Shown here piece by piece: positions 55,608-64,000 of a stretch of 64,000 nt of DNA. Source of the DNA: Ectobius pallidus (taxonomy: Eukaryota; Arthropoda; Insecta; Blattodea; Ectobiidae); assembly GCA_964059195.1 (NCBI GenBank), contig CAXKWD010000007.1:149407769-149471768 (forward strand), read 5' to 3'. The notes under the pieces were generated by a model, which worked only from the letters and a program-made list of their open reading frames with translations, had not been told where the DNA came from and made no database searches. The position numbers were made by a program, and so were the translations under genes. Every line of letters starts with the position of its first letter. Position 1 is the first letter of the stretch.

Positions 55608-56390
55608 ACTTCCTCTGCCTATTCACATAGGCCTATCCTTGTACAGAAACACAAGACACAATTTAACGCTAATTATACGATAAATACCTGATAACCTCTT
55701 CTCTGAAAAAGATGCGACTAAAAAAAGTGCAGACTATATAGCAAACAAAAACAAGTGACTGCAGACATTTATTGAAACTTCCGTCGTTAAGAATAATTTC
55801 CGAACTTTATCGAATATTTCCCTCCAATATGTCTTTCTCACTTCATTCTTATATAGAATAAGAGGCCGTGAAAGAGTGTGTATTCAATTTTTAACCACAC
55901 AACACAAACTTTTTACAAACAGTGGGTGAACAGTAGGTGGCTTGTAACTGCCTTCAGAGAATTTTTTCGAAAAAACGTTTCAAATAAAAGTTTTAGCTCT
56001 CACTATAAGCTACACTTGTGCAAAATTTAAAGAAAATCGTTAGAGCCGTTTTCGAGAAAATCGCGAAAAACGAAAATTTCTTCATGTAAAGTCCCCTTAA
56101 AAATAAGAGAAAATAGTCGCCAATCTTATCCTCACATCTTCAGAAGGTACCTGACCCAAATACGAAATTTTGTTTTCATACGATTTTCCGTTTTGGAGCT
56201 AGCTTGTTCACAGATATTCCACACAGACACACACACACACACACAGACACACTGACACATAGACATGTTTCCAAAAATAGTATTTTTGGATTCAGGGGGC
56301 CTTGAAACGTGTATATATGTCAAAAACTCAACTTCGAATTTGGGGGTCGAAAACAATACTTCCTCTACCTATGGTACGGGCAGAGGAAGT
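55608..56390. repeat. Dispersed repeat 'Y', intact copy with empty Helitron site
   Basis: Starts ACTTCCTCTGCC and ends GGCAGAGGAAGT, a 12-bp inverted pair. Its right end additionally folds as ACTTCCTCT...AGAGGAAGT. It contains a CA-dinucleotide/ACAGACAC tract (56220-56262). Similarity to the copy at 57892-60606 extends about 25 bp left of the terminal repeat, so the true boundary may lie further out. Position 55851/55852 corresponds exactly to the Helitron insertion point in the other copy. Frames over the right end (FPKIVFLDSGGLETC) recur in both copies and are repeat translations. Confidence 0.82.
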
Positions 56391-57720
56391 AATAATACAG
56401 GTATGGCTTCGATAGCAAGAATGAAATTCATTCCATGTATGATCTTTCCAGAAACAGAATTTACCAATGCATCGCTAGCAACGATAACGATAATTTAATA
56501 ATAATAATAATATAGTTGAATGGTTACTTAGGATTCTTTCTGTAAATAAAGTGAATTACGCTTACATCTATTTAGGAATCAGTATTGCACGTCAGATGCA
56601 GGTATCTTTCATTTTCCATGAAACAACACTTTAAGATCGTGTTTTGTTTACAGATGTGTGTCATGAATGTATTTTAATGGTATTGTCTGTGTTAAATAAT
56701 ATTGAAATAATTCAATTACAGTAAATTCCTTAACAAATGGTTTTTGTTAATTGTTTATTAATTTTCATTTGTTAAATCTTCATTATAAGTAAAACTCCTG
56801 ACTCAGAACTTCGCTAGATAAATTCTTTATTAAATGCATTTTTCCAATTGTTTATTCAATTTTGATTGTTAAATAGTCATTCTAGATACAACTCCTGACT
56901 CTGAAATTCTTAGAAAAATTTCTTAATAAATGCATTTTGTTAATATTTTATTAGGCCTAAATTTTATTTGTTAAACAGTCATTACAAACACAACTCCTGT
57001 CTGTGAATTCCTTTAGATAATTTTCTTAATAAATTCATTTATAATTTGTTTATGAAATTTTGTTTTTGTTAAATGCATTATAATGCATTTCCTGATTCTG
57101 AAACCTTGAAATAAGTTATTTAATAAATGAATTTGGTTAATTGTTAATTACATTTTATTTTTTAAATAAATGCAACTTTACACTCTTATTAAATGCATTA
57201 ACACATATTAAATTTTATTTGTTAAATAGCCATTCTCACTCTTGACTCCGAAATCCCATAGATAAATTAACTTATGGCATTATCTATAATAATTTGTTAA
57301 CTACATATTCTATGACGTATTCTGAAACACCGGATAAATAGCCTATGTAGCCTTTCTGAATACAAAAGTTGCAAATACTCCCCATCCTCAGAGCGTCGAG
57401 ACGCTTTCTGTGCGGTGTGAGCCTGTGGCAGGAAATGGCCCATCTGCGCATGCGTTGTTCGGTTCCCCTTGTTCCTCTGTTTTTTTTACGGATGAATAAA
57501 AATGCAGTTTCATGCAGTGCCCCTTGCTGTTTTAATAGACTGCTGCACACTAGTCTATTGTGTGGCTCGATATAATTAGGACACACTTCAGTGGTGAATG
57601 TGTAACGTAATCTAAATGGCAAGGACCTTACGACCTCTTGAAATCGTAGCCCAATGTGCCAAGCTCTTCCCACTTAAGATTCGCAAAATACTTTGTTATC
57701 GACCTAATGTTAAATACTTT
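56391..57720. other. Intergenic with a degenerate tandem array
   Basis: 56740-57260 contains about five diverged copies of a roughly 100-bp unit built on ATGCATTT, TTAATTGTTTATTA, TTTGTTAAAT and AACTCCTGACTCTGAA (ACTCCTG landmarks near 56794, 56891 and 56994, then weaker). 57360-57660 is GC-richer with an NRF1-like CTGCGCATGCGT at 57444. It is open on the minus strand for 129 codons, but the translation is not recognised. Confidence 0.5.
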
Positions 57721-57724
57721 CTGT

Positions 57725-57836
57725 TTGTAGGAAAACTCCTGGACTGGGCTGGGCTAGACTGGGCTAGGCTGGGCTAGACTAGACTAGACTGGGCTAGACT
57801 AGACTGGACTGGACTGGACGAGACTAGACTAGATCG
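57725..57836. repeat. (GACTG/GACTA) short tandem array
   Basis: About 110 bp of interspersed GGGCT, GGACT, AGACT pentamers (e.g. GGGCTAGACTGGGCTAGGCT). Similar GACTAG words occur upstream of Fer1 at 35285-35355. Confidence 0.9.
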
Positions 57837-57891
57837 AAAACTGATGAGAGCGAAGTTAAAAAGAAAAAAAATCTGATGTGAAAGTCACATA

Positions 57892-58545
57892 CCTTCCTCT
57901 GCCCAATTAAAAGTTAGGAGTATTCACATATCCTTGTACAGAAACGCAAGACACAATTTAACGCTAATTATACGATAAATACCTGATAAATACCTCTTCT
58001 TTGAAAATGATGCGACTAATAAAAGTGCAGACTATATAGCAAACAAAAACAAGTGACTGCAGACATTTATTGAAACTTCCGCCGTTAAGAATAATTTCCG
58101 AACTTTATCGAATATTTCCCTCCAATATGTCTTTCTCACTTCATTCTTATCTATATTAATAAAAGGAAGTGTCTGTCCTCCGTCTGTCTGTCTTCCGTCT
58201 GTCCGCGATGCCCAGCAAAATCTACTCAACGCAGAGATCTGAAATTTTATACATAGGCGGACTAAAGGGTCGGACTGTGCACCTCGAAGCCGGAATTTTA
58301 ATTTTCGCTTTAGTTCGTGAGTTATGAGTGAAAAACGGGCAGAAAACGTGTATTTATTCCGTTTTCGAAGCATGAGTTTTCAGTAATACAAATCAATTAC
58401 ACTAGGCTTTGGCTATTTTTGTCAAACCTTCGACATAAAAGCATCGCGATCTCTTGAATGTTGTAGCTCACGCTGGTCGATTCATTTGTTTTTAATGTCA
58501 AGGCACGCAAACATAATGTGAAATTTTCAACCTACACCGAAGAGG

Positions 58546-58611
<66 letters not shown>

Positions 58612-60606
58612 GGGATAATCAATATTAGCCTAAATATGGTCAAACGTTGTTCGATTTGGACGAAACTCACTATACAGGGGTTTTCCGGGCCAAGGAACTC
58701 GAATCTGAGGTCGCTTTTACCAGGTGACGCTATCTAATCGTGATATGTAGTCCACATGATTTAGGTGTTAATATAATGATTTAACTATTATGCTCTTAAT
58801 TTTTAATTTTTGAAATAATTATCGCGGGCGAAGCAGCGGGCACATGCTATCTTAAAATAATAAAAGGACGTGTTTGTCTGTCTGTCCACGATGCCCAGCG
58901 AAATCTACAGAACGCAGAGATCTGAAATTTTAAACATAGGTGGGCTGAAAGGTGGGCGAATGCGCATCGAAGCCGGATTTTTAATTTTAGCTTTCGTTCG
59001 CGAGTTGTGAGTGAAAAACTGGCAGAATACGTGATTTTAGCGCTGTCGAAGCATCAGATTTCAGTAATACATTTCAATGTAAAATCAATTGCAGTTGGCT
59101 TTGTCTATTTTTGTCATACCGTGGTAATAAAAGCATCGCGATCGCTAGAATGTTGTAAGCCCACGCTGGTCGATTCATTTGATTAGAATGTCAAGGCCCG
59201 TAGACATATGAAATTTTCAACCTACACGGAAGAGGGGTAATCAACATAGACCTAAATATGGTTAAACATAGTTCGATTTGGACGAAACTGACTGTACAGG
59301 GGTATTCTGGGCCAAGGAACTCGAATCTGAGGTCGCTTTTACCAGGGGACGCTACCTAATCGTGGAATGCGCTCCACGTGATTTAGGTGTTAATAATAAT
59401 TATAATGATTTAACTATGCTCTTAATTTTTAGTTTTTAATTTTTGAAATAATTATCGCGGGGGAAGCCGCGGGCACATGCTGGCACATGCTGTTTGTCTG
59501 TCTGTCTACGATGCCCATCGAAATCTACTGAACACAGAAATCTGAAATTTTAAAGGTAGATGGACTGAAAGGTGGGCGAATGCACCTCGAAGCCGAATTT
59601 TTAATTTTAGCTTTCGTTCGCGAGTTATGAGTGAAAAACTGGCAGAAAACGTGATTCGCGCTGTCGAAGCATCAGATTTCAGTAATACATTTCAATGTCA
59701 TATCAATTGCAGTTGGCTTTGTCTATTTTTGTCATACCGTGGTAATAAAATCATCGCGATCGCTAGAATGTTGTAAGCTCATGCTGGTCGATTCATTTGT
59801 TTAGAATGTCAAGGCCCGTAGACATATGAAATTTTCAACCTACACGGAAGAGGGATAATCAACATAGACCTAAATATGGTTAAACATTGTTCGATTTGGA
59901 CGGAACTCACTATACAGGGATTTTCTGGGCCAAGGAACTCGAATCTGAGATCGCTTTTACCAGGCGACGCAATCTAATCGTGACATGTATTCCACGTGAT
60001 TTAGGTGTTAATAAATATAATGATTTAACTATTATGCTCTAACTTTATGCTCTTTTTTTATCGCGGGCGAAGCCGCGGGCACATGCTAGTATAGAATAAG
60101 AGGCCGTGAAAGAGTGTGTATTCAATTGTTAACCACACAACCAAACTTTTTACAAACAGTGGGTGAACAGTAGGTTGCTTGTAACTGCCTTCAGAGAATT
60201 TTTTCGAAAAAAGTTTCAAATAAAAGTTTTAGCTCTCACTATAAGCTACACTTGTGCAAAATTTAAAGAAAATCGTTAGAGCCGTTTTCGAGAAAATCAC
60301 GAAAAACAAAAATTTCTTAATGTAAAGTCCCCTTAAAAATAAGAGAAAATAGTCGTCAATCTTATCCTCACATCTGCAGAAGGTACCTGACCCAAATACG
60401 AAATTTTGTTCTCATACGATTTTCCATTTTGGAGCTAGAGTGTTCACAGACAGACAGACAGACACACAGACATGTTTCCAAAAATAGTATTTTTGGAATC
60501 AGGGGGCCTTGAAACGTGTATATATGCTAAAAACTCAACTTCGAATTTTGGGGTCGAAAACAATACTTCCTCTACCTATAGTACCTATGGTACGGGCAGA
60601 GGAAGT
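57892..60606. repeat. Dispersed repeat 'Y' copy split by a Helitron
   Basis: CCTTCCTCTGCC at the left and GGCAGAGGAAGT at the right bound a copy nearly identical in plan to 55608-56390. After 58149 the match is interrupted by 1940 bp and resumes at 60090 with TATAGAATAAGAGGCCGTG. Confidence 0.85.
58150..60089 (+). mobile_element. Tandem (three-unit) Helitron
   Basis: Begins TCTATATTAATAAAAGG after host A and ends with hairpin GCGGGCGAAGCCGCGGGC, then ACATGCTAG before host T. The empty site is preserved in the sister repeat at 55851/55852. Inside are three head-to-tail units of about 600-700 bp (58150-58849, 58850-about 59481, about 59482-60089), each with GATGCCCAGCGAAATCTAC-like starts and a hairpin end. 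The first internal junction is GCTA directly followed by TCTTAAAATAATAAAAGG, i.e. a 3' end joined to a 5' end. Unit 1 carries an (ATT)n tract (58547-58612). No protein, so non-autonomous. Confidence 0.92.
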
Positions 60607-60918
60607 AATAAAAGATGGGCATATACTGAGTTCTGCATTATGACTGGATTGTAGATTCATGTTTTGTTCAGTAACTACATCGATCAATGTTTTGATTTCA
60701 GATGTAATGACCTCTTTATATTAATTTTGGTTATTATAAACTATATAAGTTATTTATATTATACACAAAAGTAGAGAGGCGTCAGTTGAAGCTGCGGGTT
60801 CCATAAAATATATATTGGTTTAGTTTTCTTAAGAATTATCTATTACCATTGAGTAATTAAGCGAGTAAGAAAGTATTTCAAAGTCGTCTACTGCCTCCTT
60901 GCATCTGCACGCCCTGTA
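60607..60918. other. Intergenic, no gene seen
   Basis: AT-rich, nothing recognised. Confidence 0.5.
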
Positions 60919-60920
60919 TA

Positions 60921-61320
60921 AAGGCTAGTTTACATGACGAAATTAGGTTTCGTAACTTAGTTTCGCAACTGTTTTTTACTTGGATGCACAAGTGCGAGAT
61001 GTATTGGCGACAATGAGTTACGACACTACTCAGTTTCGGCTGATTCCAACTTTTCACGAAACTATAATAGTAATTTTGAGATTATACGCTTATTTAGCTT
61101 GTTCGCGTTTTGTAAAATTAGGTGAGGAGGTGAGGAAACTGTGAAATGCCTGGATTCTTACGTGTTTCAAACGTTTATATGGAATTTCAGCAACTTGAAC
61201 TTGAGAAATAAATTGAAACGTGCGGTTGCCCTGGAATTAGTTTTGAAGAATTTGGGTGTGATTAGTTTCACGAAATCACTTTCATGAAAGTAGATACGAA
61301 ACCTAGTGTCATCGTGCCTT
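60921..61320. mobile_element. MITE with TA duplication
   Basis: AAGGCTAGTTTACATGACGA with AATTAGGTTTCGTA following at the left pairs with the complement of the right end (AAGGCACGATGACACTAGGT then TTCGTA), with gaps. TA flanks both ends (60919-60920, 61321-61322). 400 bp, non-coding; contains further GTTTCG/CGAAAC inversions. Confidence 0.62.
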
Positions 61321-61389
61321 TAGATAGCGATTGCTTGGATACAGAAGACGTTCTCCTTATTTCTTAACTATGGACAAATGAACAGCTAG

Positions 61390-61550
61390 CAATGAAATCA
61401 GCATTATCACCCTAAATGCGGTCTGCCCTCCCTCCGCTCCGCCCCGGAGCAGACAGCTGCACAAATCCGGGGGATTACACCCCGTAATGATAACCCACAC
61501 GTGCACAATCGGGGGACCTCGCCCCATTGTTTCATGTTAGCAAACTGTTT
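61390..61550. promoter_or_regulatory. GC-rich non-repetitive island (candidate cis-regulatory element)
   Basis: A compact GC-rich block (CTCCGCTCCGCCCCGGAGCA) contains the palindrome CTCCGnnCCGGAG, a CAGCTG E-box, GGGGATTACACCCC (a palindromic GGATTA/Otx-like word) and CACACGTGCAC. It has no reading frame and no repeat partner in the window. Regulatory function is an inference from composition and motif density. Confidence 0.3.
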
Positions 61551-63420
61551 ACGCAGGTAAATGTATCCAAATGATTGTTGGCTACCAATCAGCTGGTCAG
61601 AGAAATGTCACGATGTGGTTTTTAACAATTAAAATTACGTTTTTTTATTTTTTATTTTATAAAGGGAAATTAAGTTTTACTAATCTGCTAGGTTACCCCC
61701 TTAATATTAAAGCAGATAAGAGTTGAATAACTTCTCACTTTAGATGTAATTTTTAATGATTTTTTGTTTAAAAAATCCAAATTGACCTTTAATTATGTAG
61801 AAGTTATTAGATGTGCTGTATGAATGAATGATTTATTCTTGTATCTGGAGCTATACAAATGATCACTCCTGGTGTAACAGAAAGTTTTTTTACCAGGGGG
61901 CATTTTCATACATAACTCAAAATCGGAAATCAGTACTAATACTAATAAATGTTTACCTTTTGTAAGTGTATATATATATACGTTTACAATTTTACCCGAT
62001 TTCCTCTAAGCAACTATCCCATTTTAATTTAACTACATATAAAACGTTTCCCAGTTCCTTTAGTGTTTTTGTGTTTTTTGTCACAGTTAATTTCTTATAT
62101 GCCACTTCTTTATTTAACATTAATTTTTTTTTTATTTAAAAACTTAAGTCTTAGTGTTTCAGGTTCGGGACAGCTTAAAATTTTATACTCTGCATCTTCA
62201 TTACTAAGATATAATGGGCAACGACCTTTCTCGAAATTTCTTCTTGCCACTCTAAGCTTCCATATCCCTTAATCTCCACCATGCCAGCCCAGATTTCTGT
62301 TTCTTTGAGCAATCATTCACATGATTTTGCATACCCCCCCATTTCATTCATTTTGATGTAAAATACTAAAGATTTCTTTTCCCTCATTATGGCAAAATGG
62401 TTCTGCCTTTGTATATCATTAAGATGTGCTACATGGACCTAACAAATTCAAGCTACTGTCATGTAGAATGAGTTTTATTAAAACTTTATGAAAATAACAT
62501 TTCAAATGTAGTAAATCGTGATCGGTAATTTTTGTTACAAAACGTAGTTAATTGCTGAACTTTATAAACCCGGTAGAACATTTCTCGATATCCTAGTAAG
62601 ACATTTCCGGTAAAATATTATACCCTACTTTAAGATAGGCAAATAGATAATAGACTCTCTTATCTCTGCATGTTTTAAGAAGGAAGTTTTGAGTTTAAAG
62701 AAAAGTTTTGTAATATTTGTTTGATATAAATCATGTACTATAAGGCAGTGTGTTGAAGATGTTGAAATTTCACCACTTTTCTGATCTGAATCTTAGTGGG
62801 TAAAAGCCAAAATTACTAAAGGCGAAGTAAAGAATGAGTAAACATACATTAATAATTACAGTAGATAAAAATATCGAAATACGATTATGCAGAATTGTTT
62901 ACTACGAAAGAAAAAGCGTTTACTCTTCTTGGCATTGCTTTTGGAAGGCAGTCCTGTCTAAACATACAATAGGCGTAAACTTTAACTTACGAGAACTCTC
63001 ATCAGATGCCATTAACCTATTCTAAACGAATAATCTTGTTGCCAGAATAATAATTCAGTACACCGAAATGACTGTAAGTAACGATATAAAAAATATATTG
63101 TGAAACACTTAACTTTCTCTACCTTTCATATTGACATAAAGTAAGCGGCCCCATTGCAGGAGTGTGTATTCATTTGTTTAAGTCTCATTCAGAACCGCAT
63201 TATTCACTAGCGCGAGTGTTCATTCAGTTGTCTGTAAGCAGGATTTTAAAATATCAGATTTCATTAATCTCAACTTATTTAAAGTAAAATGTTTATCACT
63301 TAATTTCAGTTTATGTTTCAGTATTTTTAAAAAAATCTTGAGCAGAAATATTCGCAAAAAACTGACACTTTCGTCATTTAAAGAGGTAGCAATAACAAGA
63401 TAAATTAATTACCACATTTC
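61551..63420. other. Intergenic, no gene seen
   Basis: AT-rich. A (TA)n tract lies at about 61971-61980. No exon or repeat was recognised. Confidence 0.5.
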
Positions 63421-63451
63421 ATGTCAAGTCGCCAGAAGATATTAGACCCAA

Positions 63452-63484
<33 letters not shown>

Positions 63485-63612
63485 CATTTTTGCTGATCAC
63501 AAGAAACATACACAGACACACTCAGAAACAAACATACATGTTTATGAAAATTATATTTTTTGGATTCAGGAACCTCAGTACTTATGATAGTTCCGAAAAC
63601 TCAGAAAACTGA
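63421..63612 (+). repeat. Dispersed repeat 'Y', diverged fragment with T27 run
   Basis: The GTCGCCAGAAGATATTAGACC start, the ACACAGACACACTCAG tract, and ATATTTTTTGGATTCAGGAA correspond to the right part of the Y copies at 55608 and 57892. A T-run of about 27 (63457-63484) replaces the middle. The small open frame here is a repeat by-product. Confidence 0.6.
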
Positions 63613-64000
63613 TCATTAATAAATTTCATTGTCCGTTTGTGGTTGATAAAGGAAATTTATATGGTATGAGGACCACCTATACCACAAATATAACACAATT
63701 ATTATCCCGAAAGTTCAATTGGTAGGCTACAACGTTTACTGTGTTGTTACAGATATTATATCGCTTATATTATGTCGTCACCTACATATAATATATCATT
63801 GTAAAATTATCATATATCATAGTATTTTCCATCAATGCAATAGTTTCACTAATATTAATAAATCATATTATTAATCATATTTTATGTTATCATTTATACA
63901 CATTAACCATGTTCAACTATCACAATTCAGTATCGTCACTCATAAAATATATATAAGTTAGTAACTGCTAGCAGATAATGGTATGGTTTCTTTAAAAGCT
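63613..64000. other. Intergenic, no gene seen
   Basis: AT-rich to the end of the window; nothing recognised. Confidence 0.5.

Noticed and set aside
56132..56498. Frames containing FPKIVFLDSGGLETC, seen again at 60472-60654
   Set aside because: They recur because both lie in copies of repeat Y. The homologous text at 32619-32819 is degenerate, so there is no evidence of protein constraint.
57284..57673. 129-codon minus-strand frame
   Set aside because: Not similar to any family I recognise. Low-confidence composition and no supporting splice or start context. Kept only as part of an unassigned segment.

Overview
This is a stretch of animal nuclear DNA, almost certainly from an insect with a large, transposon-rich genome. 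It is AT-rich and has spliceosomal introns, Pol III tRNA-like genes, and hAT, Helitron, Tc1/mariner, MULE and non-LTR remnants of types common in insects. The mix of repeats resembles large-genome insects such as cockroaches, but the species cannot be read from the window. There is no sign of prokaryotic organisation.

The one host gene I can support is on the minus strand: an orthologue of Fer1 / PTF1A, a class II basic helix-loop-helix transcription factor. Its three coding exons are at 35249-34974, 33592-33319 and 21566-21406. They splice in phase with GT/AG sites to a 236-residue protein. Exon 1 carries the N-terminal low-complexity region, exon 2 the complete bHLH domain, and the distant exon 3 the two short tryptophan motifs (HSLSW and [10 protein letters not shown]) known in vertebrate PTF1A as the RBPJ/Su(H) contacts. 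Intron 1 is 1.4 kb. Intron 2 is 11.75 kb and full of transposons. A CpG-rich, CCAAT-containing segment at about 35.9-36.2 kb is the best promoter candidate.

Everything else is mobile or repetitive DNA in various states of decay. Region by region: 1-10 kb holds several hAT-type non-autonomous elements with 8-bp target duplications (1513-2360, 3181-5242, 8655-9648). The 3181-5242 element contains a palindromic array of five identical tRNA-like genes that appears to be a separate insertion with a 12-bp duplication. 10-20 kb holds mariner and LINE remnants, tRNA-derived SINEs, a large inverted-repeat element, an (AAT)n tract and a 33-copy 16-bp minisatellite. 20-36 kb is the Fer1 locus. Its intron 2 holds a minus-strand Helitron (24806-28557) interrupted by a 2.5-kb Harbinger-like element, and a MULE fragment. 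Two short palindromic retroposon-like insertions (20918-21123 and 32361-32522) lie in the probable 3' UTR and in intron 2. 36-64 kb is intergenic: nested hAT and Helitron insertions, a 39-bp minisatellite, a LINE reverse-transcriptase tail, a DD41D mariner pseudogene, several MITEs, and a trimeric Helitron (58150-60089) whose empty target site is preserved in a sister repeat at 55851/55852.

The most distinctive observations are the tRNA-like array nested inside a hAT element, the two target-duplication-flanked hairpin elements (one in the presumed Fer1 3' UTR), and the Helitron trimer with its empty-site paralogue. All calls were made by reading the sequence; no database search or folding program was run.
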